Of a DNA stretch of 64,000 nucleotides, positions 33,124 through 43,700 are shown in pieces. Made by a program: the position numbers and the translations under genes. Source of the stretch: Desulfatitalea sp. BRH_c12 (GTDB lineage: Bacteria; Desulfobacterota; Desulfobacteria; Desulfobacterales; Desulfosarcinaceae); the NCBI GenBank assembly GCA_000961655.1, contig LADR01000018.1:87465-151464 (forward strand). Reading direction: 5' to 3'. The notes below the pieces were generated by a model. The model did no database searches. It was not told the origin of the DNA and saw nothing but the letters and a program-made list of their open reading frames with translations. Each line of letters opens with the position of its first letter. Positions within the stretch are counted from its first letter, which is position 1.

Positions 33124-35009
33124 TGACCCACCCTCTTTTGGGTCTGCGTCCGGGTGGCACGGTCGTAACTGTCCGCCAAGGCAAAACGTGCTTTGACCTG
33201 AAATTCATCCAAACGGTCGCGACGCCTGCTCAGTTCATTTACAGCCATGGTTTCAAGCATATGCCCCTGACGCGCCATTAATGTCTCCACCTTTTCCCCG
33301 GCCGCCCCTATCAGAATCCGTTGACGGTGTATCCCGTCCTCGTAGCCTTCATAGCTTTGCGTGGCGGCTTGACGGGTCCGCACGAAGGCGCCGTATTGTT
33401 TTTTCAATAAATCGATCGCATGATTCAAGTCGTGTAGATTTTTATGCGCTTCGGTAAAGCGGTGGTCATATTCGGTAAAGATGTTCCAATGCAATACCCC
33501 GCGCAGGCGGCGGATCCTGGCGCCGATCTCTTCCGGCATGGCCGCGCCGCCAGTGGTCAGCTTCTCTTCCAGGTAGGTGAGACGTTCACTAAAGATTCGC
33601 TCTGCCGCGTTGGCCAGGTAATCCGGGCGCGGCGCTACCAACATGTCTTGCAAGCGTTCTTCGATCCGATCGCGCTGCTCGAGCCGCAAGCGCATCTGGG
33701 CATCGAGCAGGCGGAATTCACGGTCGATCGCAGGCAGCAACGGCTGGTAATAAGCCCGGCGCTGTTCAATGATCTCCTCGTAAGCGTCCAGGTCTCTTTC
33801 CCAGATTTCCAGCTTCTTGCGCAGTTGCTCCAGGTCAAGATAGTTTTTGAGGGATTCCTGAAAATCGTGCGAAGCCATCAAGTCCAGAAGATAAAATGTC
33901 TCGGGCGTTTCCGGCAGTTCGCGCAGTTTGACGACCCAGTTGGTGTCTTGTTTCAGCTCTTCGCGCACCAGGGCTTTTAGAAATTTCCCCTCACGGATGC
34001 TCTTGATCGAGGCCCCCAACTTGTCGATTTCAGCGATGAATTTTTGCAGCGCATCGCCATACATCAGGGCAGCCTTGCTGTGCACGTTGAGCTTGCCATA
34101 TGCGTAGGGAACCGCGAGCATGGCTTCCTGCACGGCAGGGTCGGTGACCTCGCGCCCGACCAGAATGCTCCAGGGCACCAACGCTCTTTCGAAGTTTTCC
34201 TCGAAAGCATCCGCCCACCCGGAACCCAGCAGCGCCCGATTGGAAAACGGTCCATTTAACCGCACGCGATCAAGGATCTGCTTGGCGGACAAAGTATTTC
34301 TTTCTTCGAGCAACTTGGTTCCCAGGACCAGGTTGGCTTTGTCCTTGATGGCCATGGTGGCCGCGTCGCTGCTGCTGATCAGACCGGCACGGTCGAGATA
34401 CTCGCGCCCCTCCCGCTCCTGGCCGTCGAAAACCATCACGATGCCAAGATTGTAAGCACTGAACCCTTGGAGGCTTTTAGCGCCTTGCAGGTCTTTCAAA
34501 ATCCGCGCAGCCTCGGTGAAGCGGCCATTGGCCATCAGGATCTGGGCGCGCAGAAAAGCCAGATCGTCACGGATTTTCTGGGGCACGGCCCCGCGGATGC
34601 GCTCTACGGCGTGCAAGGCATTGAGCGGTTGGTCTTTCTGGAAGTAAATCCGCGCCAGGCGGAAGATGGCCTCGTTGCGCACGGTCTCCTCGACATTGCC
34701 TTCGATGACCCTGGTAATGGCGCGCCCGGCACGATAATGCATCCGGTAGGCCAGTTCGAAATCGCCCACGGCAAATTCGGCATGGTTGATATGATGGTAC
34801 AGGGTGTCCCGTTCGGGTTCATCGAGGCCGTGATGCTGCTGCAACTCGGCGTCGAGCCGGGCGATCGAATCGAACCAATCTCCTTGCATGGCGTAGTACA
34901 GGGCTTCTCCGAAATAGAGATCTTTTAATTCTTTCGGAGCGACTGGACCGGCCGCCATCGAAGACGATGCGAAAATCAGACCCATCAGTATAGCTATCAG
35001 CCTGGACAT
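33120..35009 (-). CDS. Periplasmic TPR/coiled-coil protein
   Basis: A protein of 629 residues. MSRLIAILMGLIFASSSMAA is a Sec signal peptide. The first half has TPR-type repeats (ELKDLYFGEALYYAMQGDWFDSIARLDAEL, ETVRNEAIFRLARIYFQKDQPLNALHAVERI, RFTEAARILKDLQGAKSLQGFSAYNLGIV). The second half is charged helix and coiled coil (LEQLRKKLEIWERDLDAYEEIIEQRRAYY, HKNLHDLNHAIDLLKKQYGAFV). No lipobox, so it is soluble in the periplasm or attached via partners. It ends in a 4-base overlap with the large TPR lipoprotein, and begins 3 bases after the preceding small gene, which suggests one polycistronic message. Function inferred only from context. Confidence 0.9.
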   Translation of the reverse strand: MSRLIAILMGLIFASSSMAAGPVAPKELKDLYFGEALYYAMQGDWFDSIARLDAELQQHHGLDEPERDTLYHHINHAEFAVGDFELAYRMHYRAGRAITRVIEGNVEETVRNEAIFRLARIYFQKDQPLNALHAVERIRGAVPQKIRDDLAFLRAQILMANGRFTEAARILKDLQGAKSLQGFSAYNLGIVMVFDGQEREGREYLDRAGLISSSDAATMAIKDKANLVLGTKLLEERNTLSAKQILDRVRLNGPFSNRALLGSGWADAFEENFERALVPWSILVGREVTDPAVQEAMLAVPYAYGKLNVHSKAALMYGDALQKFIAEIDKLGASIKSIREGKFLKALVREELKQDTNWVVKLRELPETPETFYLLDLMASHDFQESLKNYLDLEQLRKKLEIWERDLDAYEEIIEQRRAYYQPLLPAIDREFRLLDAQMRLRLEQRDRIEERLQDMLVAPRPDYLANAAERIFSERLTYLEEKLTTGGAAMPEEIGARIRRLRGVLHWNIFTEYDHRFTEAHKNLHDLNHAIDLLKKQYGAFVRTRQAATQSYEGYEDGIHRQRILIGAAGEKVETLMARQGHMLETMAVNELSRRRDRLDEFQVKARFALADSYDRATRTQTQKRVGQ

Positions 35010-35012
35010 GGA

Positions 35013-35525
35013 CTACCACTCTTTAAGGATGATGGTTTGGTGCGCCAGAGAAATTTCAACGATCTTGGGGCCCACGTCTTTGGCGACCGTGAAATGCTCC
35101 GTAGTCTGAAAATCGCTGCCGCCTGCCTTTCCGATGACGGTGACCTGCAGATCGTGTTGCCCGGTCCGGACGTTGCCCGTATAAATACGCTGTACACCGC
35201 CCTTTTGCAGGGCTTCGAGCTCCTTGGCCGTGTACAGGTGCTGCGCGACGGGCTTGCCGCCCAACTGCAGTTCGACCGAATCGAGGCGGAAGGTTTCCCC
35301 ACTGGCCAGCGACACAAATGCGGCGATCTGAGTATTGGACGGATACAGCAGTTTTTCTTCCAAGCGGCTCAGTTCGGCCGCGATACCGAGAACATCGCTC
35401 TTGATTTCCTGGACCTGCTCGTCCAGACCCTTGATCTGTTCCTTGGAGACTTCCTGGGCATGGACGGCCACGCCCACCAGAAGTAATGCCAGGCCTGCAA
35501 TGAACATTTTCATCATGTTACGCAT
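35013..35525 (-). CDS. Small periplasmic protein of unknown function
   Basis: A protein of 170 residues. MRNMMKMFIAGLALLLVGVAVHAQ is a Sec signal with a cleavage site after VHA. A predicted coiled segment follows (SKEQIKGLDEQVQEIKSDVLGIAAELSRLEEKLL), then a beta-rich region (FVSLASGETFRLDSVELQLGGKPVAQHLYT, GVQRIYTGNVRTGQHDLQVTVIGK) that resembles a transthyretin- or Ig-like sandwich and ends EISLAHQTIILKEW. I cannot name the family. AAAGGTG upstream supports start 35525. Its position between the barrel protein and the TPR genes suggests a periplasmic adaptor. Confidence 0.75.
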   Translation of the reverse strand: MRNMMKMFIAGLALLLVGVAVHAQEVSKEQIKGLDEQVQEIKSDVLGIAAELSRLEEKLLYPSNTQIAAFVSLASGETFRLDSVELQLGGKPVAQHLYTAKELEALQKGGVQRIYTGNVRTGQHDLQVTVIGKAGGSDFQTTEHFTVAKDVGPKIVEISLAHQTIILKEW

Positions 35526-35649
35526 TGTAATTCACCTTTTACTTAAAAAGTAAGAATGAAGGATGAAGCAAAAAATTCACCCACCCAACATGCGTCCACC
35601 CCGGCGCGATTAAGAAAGTTTTTCACTTTCATCCTTCATTCAAATCTGG

Positions 35650-38600
35650 CTATATTTTACCGATCAGGTTGATAAACACGCCCTGATGTCTGTAATCCAG
35701 GTCCGTCAAGTCATCTGAAAAATCGCTGAAGTTGTAACCGAGACCCAATTTGAGGTGATTGCCCAAGTGGCGGTATATCCCTAACAACGCACCGCTGCGA
35801 CTGTCCTGCGCGTCCGGAAGATCGAGAAGCCGCAATTCGAACAGCGCATCCCAGCGATGGATAAAGTGCCAGTCTGCGCGCAGCACATACAGGTGGGCGC
35901 GACTGGCGAAGTATTCCGGGTTCTCCCGATCCTGAGCCAGCTCGCCATGGCGGTAGGCATACTTGCCGCCCAGCGTCCAGCGCGCGGTCAGATCGTACAT
36001 GACATCCAATGCCAGAATATGGCTGCGCTGGATAAAATCGGATGCTGTGCTGGCGCCGGTCACGCGATCAGCCGAAGGGACATTGTAAAAATAGGTATAC
36101 TTGATCAGGGCATTGATCCGGTCGTAAGCGATCGGCCGATACGCGTACCCCATGACCGCTTCGGTATAATTACCGTCATAATATTGGCCCAGCGAGCTTT
36201 CGCTCTGGGCATAATTGAACTTGCCGATCAGCCGCCAATCGGGCGTCAGTTCGAGTTTGAGATTGTTTTTCCACAACCAGGTGGTGCGCTCGGAATAGGT
36301 GGCATCGGTTTGCTCGGTGTTGTCGACCCGGTACTCCAGGGCGCTGGCGATCTTCAGTTTGTCGAACCCGTAGCCGGCGTTGACGCCCAGCGCCTTGCGT
36401 TCGAGCTCAGCCGCGGTCTGATGATCCTTGAGCGTGCCGAAATCCACATGGGCACCGAAATTAAAGCGGTCGAACGGCGCGAGGTCGACACCCGTGGAGT
36501 GCATCAGGCCCGTGGGGACGTCGCCATGGCTGTAGCGCTCCTCGAGGTAGACACTCGCGCTGTCCGAATAACGCGTCCGGAAACCGGAAGCCATATTGCC
36601 TTTCCGGGCGCGCAGACCGTCATCGGAGCGATCGTTTTCAAGGGTGTAGTTCAGGTAAACCGTGGTCCGATCGGAATACAGGTACTCGGTGCCCAGTTGG
36701 GCGCCCGTTCCCAGATCGCCCTCGGACAGCTCGCCGGTTACATTGAACCGATCGCTGACCCGGAAACTGCCGCCCAGGCCGACCCGCGCATTGTCTTCAC
36801 GGTTGCCGCTGGTCTCAAGCGTTTCTTGTACGAAACCATATGTTGTCCAGCGCTGGCGCGAATCGTACAGCAGCTTGGTGACCACATCGGTGCGATCGCC
36901 CTCTTCCTGGGTGGCAGGCACGACCGGCGAGTTGTCCTGACGGGTGTCCTGGCGCATCCCGCCACTCAACACCCAGTGCTCGCCCATCCGGTAATCGAGA
37001 TTCATTTCAGCAGCGCCGGTTTCCAACCCTTGATCCTGCTCCTGCTTGTCCATCTTCAAACGCGCGCTTAACTGATCCGTAAACGGCAAGTTGGCCGTTG
37101 CACCATATTGATCCAAGTCCTGGGCGGTGGCCAGGCCGGGTGCCGAGTAGCCTGCGGCAAGACTTTGCTGGTAGAAAGTAATCCGACCGCGGCCGTTTTC
37201 GAAGAGGTCTTTAAAACCGATGCTGGCATCGATACGATGGGCGTTCGCGGTCACCTGGCTGTCCTCGGACAAGGCGGAGGAACCGAAACTGTAGCCACCA
37301 TCGATGGAGTTCGTTGACAGCACGCCCGGTCCCTTGGTACGGCCGGCTTCGAGCCTGACCCACGACTCCGCGGATTTGCGCAACGTCAGATCCGCGCCGC
37401 CCAAGCTGTTTTCGATATCGGCCTCTTCATCCTGGTTGGCGGTCAGGCCGACCTTGATGTAGTCGTTTAACCAGTAATGGACCCTGCCGCCAAACGCCAT
37501 CGTGTCCGGGTCTTCAAATCCGGGCGTAAATTCATAGCGGACCACCAGAAAGACCGGGTTGCCGCCGATGCCGGCGGTGTTCACCAGCATGTCGTCGGTG
37601 GCCGTGGACGGCAGGGGCTGCACCAGCACGACCCGGCCCTGCAGGTAGTCGATATCGTAATCGAGCAGCGGCGTCAGGTTTTTTACGCCCAGGACCAGGC
37701 CGGAATCCTTATTGCGTACTTCGATGCGCACTCTTTCGGAGCCTTCCAGAACATCGCTGCGGCGCAGGAAGTAAAGCGATCCACTCGTTCCGCGAAACTC
37801 GTCGCGTCCGGCGACCGTGCCCGGATCCGCGGCAAAACCGTCGAACAGGAAGCGCTGCTCGCCGAAACTGGTGGTGCCCAAGCTTTGGTGGTGCAGATTG
37901 GCGCCGTACAATCCACGGTCCACGTGCGCCAGATAGTTATCGGTATAGCCCACCTTGAAATTGCCCCACAGCCCGTAAGTTTCCTCTTTTTTCATTTTGA
38001 GGTAGAACTTGCCCATGGTCGGTGCGTCTTCGGCGACGGTGCTGTCGTCGCCCATGGTCGGATAGTGGTAATCCGGGTCCATGCGCCGGAAAAGCGCGTC
38101 AGGGGACTTGTCCATGAAATTGGAGAAGATCTCGTCCAGGGGGCCTTCGCGCGTATCGGCGCTCGCGGTCAGCGACCAGCCGTTCTCGAATTTGCCGGTG
38201 CTGTAAAAGGCCATGCGTCCGTTCAGGCTGATGTCTTCACTGTACTGGGGTTTATCGGGCGCCAACAGCCGGGCCGGTCCGTCTGTCTTGTTGGCGGACA
38301 AAGTCAGATCGGCCAACCCCACGATGAACCAATCGCTCTTTTTCAGCGCCAGATCACGCAGGAACAGTTCGCCGTTGCCGACCGCATCCAGGACAGCCAC
38401 TTCGACGGTGTGCGTCCCCTCAGGCAGGATCTCCTCAGCCACGAAGCGGCCCTGATCGTCTACGGGCAAGGCATACCCGGCCAACCACACCCCGTGTCCT
38501 TCCGGAATGGCAGTGCCGTAAACCTGCACCGTTCCGCCGCTCAGGGGGATATTGCGGTAGGCGATGCGGCTTTCGCCGTAGCCGGCCAGCAATTCTTTCT

Positions 38601-40770
38601 CCGGATCGGAATCGACGATCGCCGGATCGATCCGATCGGCCACCCACAGCGGCTGACTGACGGTCTCGTCGAAATTTCCCTGACTGTCATAGACCCGCAC
38701 CAGGTATTGCAACTTGCCCAGCGACGCTGAGAAAGAATCGAAGTCCGCTTGCCACTGCGCCAGGCCATCATCGTTCATTGCGATGACCGCCAGGGGCACA
38801 TCCCGGACGGACTGCGACTCTTCGAAGATTCTGACTTCAGCCTGCGCGATGAACGTGCGGTAGTTGGTATACAGCCGGAAGCGCACCAGGTTTTCAGCAA
38901 AATCGGTGTCCGCCAGGTCCTGGTAGCGGATCGTGCGCGGCCAGGCGGTCACGTTCAGGCGCGGTGTGATGGTCAGGCTGTCGTGTTTGAACCGGATACG
39001 GGCCTGTTCAAGGGCCACGTCGGTACAGCGCTGCACATCCGAAATGCACTTGCCCGGATCGTCGACCGGCTTGCCATCCACAGTGATACGCATGTAATTC
39101 AAGGTGAACGGATCGGCTGTGCTCACCTCGCGGGTCAGCGGTGTGATTTCAACCCCTTCATAGTCATCGAGGATGGCCAGTTCATCAAAGACCACCTGCA
39201 CCTGGACGCGCGAGGTATCGGACTCGATGAATCCGGCGTTCACCACATCGTCGCTTTGCACATAGCCGCGACCGTCGAACTCGGCTTGCTGCGCGCTCAA
39301 GCCCATTTGCGCGCTGACCGACGCCATGGCACGCCGCGCACGGGCCATCGACAATCCGATATCATCGCCGTAAACCGCGGCCGTGCGCCGATCGAGGCGT
39401 TTGTTGGCGGTATAGCCGACAAAGCGCAGGCGCACATTGGTGCGATCCCCGATCTCATCCATGATGCGGCGCAAGTTCTCGGTGTACCCCTCGGGCAGCA
39501 CCGGCTGGCCAGCGGCGAACAGGATCGGATCGATGCCGCCGGACGGCGAGTCGTAGACGCGGGTAACGGTTTCGGCCCCGGTGGCGTCCGGGCACAATTG
39601 CGGCTCATCGGGCAGATCCTGCAGCGGATCGTCGTGCCAGAATTCGACTTCGACGCGCCGGTTCAGCGCCCGGCCCTGTTGCGTATCGTTGGAGGCGGTC
39701 GGCTGCGCGGCCCCCAGGCCCAACCCTTCGACGGCGCTGAAGGGCAGGCCCAGGCTTTCCTGGACAGCCAGAGATACGCGACGCGCCACTGCTTTGGACA
39801 GACCCGAATGATCTCCATAGATGCGCTCCTGGCGGCCCTCCAGGGGGGTATTATCCGTGTGCGCAATGAATTTAACGATCACATTCTGTTTGCCGCCAAG
39901 GTTTTTCAACGCCTGATTGATCTGCTGCACGTATGCGTCCGGTACATCGGCCATGCCTTCGTCATAATGCAGCGGTGCGATCAGGTTTTTGACCCGCGCA
40001 CGATGCGCATGGCCTTCGATGTAACGCATTTTACAGACGGTTTCGGTTCGGCAGATCTTGATGCGGTTCACCTCGCGGGGAACAATCACTTCCTTTTCGA
40101 CCTGCTTTTCGCTGATCTCGTCATACCAGACCTGCACTTCCACGCGCCGGTTGAGCTGCCGTCCCCTCTCGGTCACATTGTCTGCGATCGGCCGGCTGTC
40201 GCCGAGACCTTCATAGGAGATGGCCTCGGGGGGCAAGTTCAACGCCTGCTGGCAATATTCGGCCGTGGTCCCCGCCCGTTCGCGCGACAGCCCGACATTG
40301 TCACCGTAGCGGTCGATCAGGGCACCGGTGAGCGGCAGGTTATCGGCATGACCGACAAAGTGCAGGCGCACATTGACCCGGTCGCGCATGCTGTCGAGCA
40401 CATCGCGCAGACGCCCAAGATAGTCGTCGGGGATTTCCGCTTCACCCAACCCGAAATGGACGGGCGGTACGAGGTTCTCCAGTTTGATCGTCGTGACTTC
40501 CTGCTCGGTGACTTCGCGCGTTTCCACGCGATCGCCTTCATCCTCTTCGAAGATGGCCGGATCATGGATCCAGGGTGTGTACAGTTGGTCGGTCGGCAGA
40601 TGCGTTTCGACCGATTGGCCGAGCGCCGCCGTTTCCCGCACCCCGGTTTCCGCAAACGCGGAAGAGTGTGCGCCAACGGCGGTGATCCCACACAAACATA
40701 CTATGGCGATAGCGCGCTTCAGCATGAATCTCTTCGATATAAATTGGGTAAAGGACATTGGTTCCGTCAT
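35650..40770 (-). CDS. Triple-OmpA-domain protein with C-terminal outer-membrane barrel
   Basis: A protein of about 1706 residues. A signal peptide ends AHSSAFA. Three OmpA-like peptidoglycan-binding modules follow within the first 550 residues: FVGHADNLPLTG...NVGLSRERA...LNRRVEVQV; FIAHTDNTPLEG...HSGLSKAVARR...LNRRVEVEF; and a third, degenerate one (FVGYTANKRLDRRT...IGLSMARARR). The middle is beta-rich with an Ig-like stretch; from about residue 840 onward it consists of alternating strands with Tyr/Trp/Phe girdles, like a large outer-membrane barrel, ending FINLIGKI. The first ATG after the giant gene's stop is 40770; 40758 and 40725 (MLKRAIAIVCLCG) are alternatives with a more usual signal start. 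It could anchor the giant surface protein to the wall and outer membrane. Confidence 0.86.
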   Translation of the reverse strand: MTEPMSFTQFISKRFMLKRAIAIVCLCGITAVGAHSSAFAETGVRETAALGQSVETHLPTDQLYTPWIHDPAIFEEDEGDRVETREVTEQEVTTIKLENLVPPVHFGLGEAEIPDDYLGRLRDVLDSMRDRVNVRLHFVGHADNLPLTGALIDRYGDNVGLSRERAGTTAEYCQQALNLPPEAISYEGLGDSRPIADNVTERGRQLNRRVEVQVWYDEISEKQVEKEVIVPREVNRIKICRTETVCKMRYIEGHAHRARVKNLIAPLHYDEGMADVPDAYVQQINQALKNLGGKQNVIVKFIAHTDNTPLEGRQERIYGDHSGLSKAVARRVSLAVQESLGLPFSAVEGLGLGAAQPTASNDTQQGRALNRRVEVEFWHDDPLQDLPDEPQLCPDATGAETVTRVYDSPSGGIDPILFAAGQPVLPEGYTENLRRIMDEIGDRTNVRLRFVGYTANKRLDRRTAAVYGDDIGLSMARARRAMASVSAQMGLSAQQAEFDGRGYVQSDDVVNAGFIESDTSRVQVQVVFDELAILDDYEGVEITPLTREVSTADPFTLNYMRITVDGKPVDDPGKCISDVQRCTDVALEQARIRFKHDSLTITPRLNVTAWPRTIRYQDLADTDFAENLVRFRLYTNYRTFIAQAEVRIFEESQSVRDVPLAVIAMNDDGLAQWQADFDSFSASLGKLQYLVRVYDSQGNFDETVSQPLWVADRIDPAIVDSDPEKELLAGYGESRIAYRNIPLSGGTVQVYGTAIPEGHGVWLAGYALPVDDQGRFVAEEILPEGTHTVEVAVLDAVGNGELFLRDLALKKSDWFIVGLADLTLSANKTDGPARLLAPDKPQYSEDISLNGRMAFYSTGKFENGWSLTASADTREGPLDEIFSNFMDKSPDALFRRMDPDYHYPTMGDDSTVAEDAPTMGKFYLKMKKEETYGLWGNFKVGYTDNYLAHVDRGLYGANLHHQSLGTTSFGEQRFLFDGFAADPGTVAGRDEFRGTSGSLYFLRRSDVLEGSERVRIEVRNKDSGLVLGVKNLTPLLDYDIDYLQGRVVLVQPLPSTATDDMLVNTAGIGGNPVFLVVRYEFTPGFEDPDTMAFGGRVHYWLNDYIKVGLTANQDEEADIENSLGGADLTLRKSAESWVRLEAGRTKGPGVLSTNSIDGGYSFGSSALSEDSQVTANAHRIDASIGFKDLFENGRGRITFYQQSLAAGYSAPGLATAQDLDQYGATANLPFTDQLSARLKMDKQEQDQGLETGAAEMNLDYRMGEHWVLSGGMRQDTRQDNSPVVPATQEEGDRTDVVTKLLYDSRQRWTTYGFVQETLETSGNREDNARVGLGGSFRVSDRFNVTGELSEGDLGTGAQLGTEYLYSDRTTVYLNYTLENDRSDDGLRARKGNMASGFRTRYSDSASVYLEERYSHGDVPTGLMHSTGVDLAPFDRFNFGAHVDFGTLKDHQTAAELERKALGVNAGYGFDKLKIASALEYRVDNTEQTDATYSERTTWLWKNNLKLELTPDWRLIGKFNYAQSESSLGQYYDGNYTEAVMGYAYRPIAYDRINALIKYTYFYNVPSADRVTGASTASDFIQRSHILALDVMYDLTARWTLGGKYAYRHGELAQDRENPEYFASRAHLYVLRADWHFIHRWDALFELRLLDLPDAQDSRSGALLGIYRHLGNHLKLGLGYNFSDFSDDLTDLDYRHQGVFINLIGKI

Positions 40771-40777
40771 TCTGTTA

Positions 40778-43700
40778 TCAGCGGTTGGCGGGCGGGCCGC
40801 CGCGTCGCCAGAACACTTCGGTTTCAATGGCCAGCCGGTAACCGCCATCTGCGCGGTCCCACTGTCGGGTGATTTCCTTCTTCAACGCCTCCAAACGATC
40901 TTGCACGAGATCTTCCCGTTCGACGTCGGCGAGATACGACAGACGCAGTACGGAAAAGTCCTTTTTGAGTTCGACGATCAATTGAGGCAGTCTGGGCGCC
41001 CACTGCAGACGCAGTTCGGTGCTTTCCGGCACGAATACGCCATCGGCGACATCGATGCGCACCACGCGATGGATCGTGGCACCGAAGTTGAAACGCATCA
41101 TCTTGCCGCGTGTGGCCCGCTGTACGCGCGGGTTCTCCGTGGTCAAACGGTAGCCGGTCGGCAGGCTGCGCTCGTCGAGCTTGAGAATGAAGTTGCTGCC
41201 GCGGTCCTCGTCGGGAACCACTGCACAGGTGATATGGAAGCGCCCGTGCTCGTCGGTGGTGACAATCAGGCCCTGGGCCGTCACCACGCGCACCCCGGCC
41301 AGACCCTTTTCGTCGTCATCCTGACGGCCATCCTGGTTGCGGTCGTCGAACACCTTGCCGATGATGTCGGTACAGTCGAAATCCGGATCGGGGATGACAC
41401 GCACCGTGGCGGTCGCTTCCTGCGACACTGGACCGGTCAAACGGTTGACCACCTGCGCGCGGTTCACGTACTCGCCTTCCGAGACACCCGAGCCCACCAC
41501 CAGCAGCATTTGAATAGTCTGCCGCGCATTGACCTGCAGTTCGGGGTTCTCCCAGGTCAACTGGCGGCCGTTAATGCTCGGTTCGGCCGGTTGACCGTCG
41601 AGGCGTGCCGACCCAGCCACGTACTTGAAACCAGCGGGGAAGCGGTCGACGATATTGATGTCGTACAGCGGCACGCCGAACACGTTGGTGACCACAATCG
41701 TGTAGGGAACCAGGGCTGAACGGGTCACATTGGTCAGGCCGGCGGTCTTGGTGATGGCCACGGCCCCGTCCAGTTCCGGATCGATGGGTATCGGGTTGTT
41801 GAACACCTGGCTGTGGCCGGGCAAGTGCCCGTTGTCCAGGACCATATGCAGGTAATAGGTTGTACCGGCGGTGCGCGGCGGCACCGAGGTCGGCGGCACG
41901 ACAGCCGAAGCGGTCGCCTCGCAGTAGTCGGCGGTGGTTGGCACCGCATCGTCGCCGCTGCCGGGGCAGGTCGGGATGGCGAACGGCGCGGTCGTCTCAT
42001 CGCTTGAAGGCGGAATGATCCGGGACACGCCGGCCACATACCCGCCGGCCGGCGGTGTCACGGCGATAAGGTAAGCGCCGCCTGCCGGACACGAGGCATC
42101 ACTGAAGTTCAGGTCAAACTTGTAGAAGCCGTTCGCGGCCGTAAGCTGCTGCTGCTGCTGGGGGTCATCGAAGCACTGGTTGGGCAACGTCACGCCGGTG
42201 GTTGCGTTGAGCAGGGCCAATCGGGCGCCGGCCACCGGCGTACGTACCACCGAGTTATACACGGCACCATTGGGCCACAGCGGCAGATTCAGGTTCTGCA
42301 GGTTGGCGCCGGAGGCGGCGGCAATGTCGCTGATACGCTGCGGACCATTGGTGAACAGCGAGTCGGCATAACCCAAGGTGGCCGTGTTGATGCCCGCGCC
42401 TGCCGCCCGAAAACGCAGCTCGTATATCTCCGTCGACCCTTCATTTGGCACGATGCCGCTGAACCGGTAGGTCCCATCAGCTAAGGTCACCGCCGTCGCA
42501 ACCAACTGGTTGCCGCGATACAGTTCGACCGACCACCCCTCCAGACGGGTTTCGGTGCTGTCGAAAATTTTATCGAGGTTGGCGTCATGCCACACATTGC
42601 CATTGAGCAATGCGCTGCCGGGCGTGCCGCCCACATCGATCGATACACTGGCCGCAGCGGTCTGCACCGGAGTGTTCCAGCGGACCTCGCCAATGTTGGT
42701 AATGGTGGTCCCGATGGCCAGCGCGGCATCGATCTGCACGCGGAAGCGCACCACAGCGATGGCCCCCGGTTGCAGATCCCCATGCAGGGCGGCGTAATCG
42801 ACCGTGAGTATCCCGCCCGTATACGTGATGCCGGCCGCGATACCGTTCAGGGTGCCCGATCCGGCGACGTAGGTCACCTGGTTGCCAAGCGGCGGGTTCA
42901 GATCGTCGCTCAGTACCACGCCGGTGGCCGGTAAACTGCCGGTATTGGTGACGCGGATCACATATTCCAGTTGGCCACCCGCCTGAACCGCGCCCCCTCC
43001 GACCACCAGCACTTCTTTGGTAATCGAGAGCAATTGGACGTCACCGACCACGATAACGGTCGGCTGATTGCCGTTGGACTGCACGCCGTCGGCATCGGTC
43101 AGCGCCGGCGACAGTTCGCTGCAAGTGACCCGGCCCTGGTTGCTGATGAGCGTTCCCGTGGGCACGCCGGCGTTGACGGTCACTTCAAAGGTGATCAGGG
43201 CGCTTTGACCTGCCGATACAATGCCGGCACCCGGAAGGTCGGAGGACTGCACCGGCAATCCTGTCACAAGCGGCGAAATACCGCCGTCAGCCCCCGGTGA
43301 TGCCCCATTGATCCGCAAGGAGTTGGCCACATAAGTGGTATGGGGCGGCACAGCGTCGGTGAGTACCACGTCCGTAGCCTGCGTCGCACCGAAGTTGCTG
43401 ACCAAGATGGTGTAGCGCAGCACATCACCCGGATCGACAATACCCGGCGAGCCAAAATTATCCTGGTGGATCGTCACGGTTTTGTGGGCGTAGAGCAGCG
43501 GCAGGTTGCCGACGACGTTGCAGGTCGGATCATCGGGCGTCGGCGTGCCCGGATCATCGGAGGGCTGCTCGGGCCGCGCGCCGCTGCCCGAACCGCTGCC
43601 CGCGGCAAAGCCCTGGTTGCACACGACCAGTCCGTCCATGACGTTGGGGTCGACCACCACGTCGAAGGTCACCGTGGCCACATGCGGACCGCCGGGGGTC

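Noticed and set aside
38749..40872. 707-codon plus-strand frame opposite the OmpA/barrel gene
   Set aside because: An antisense artefact; the minus strand encodes clear OmpA motifs in the same place.
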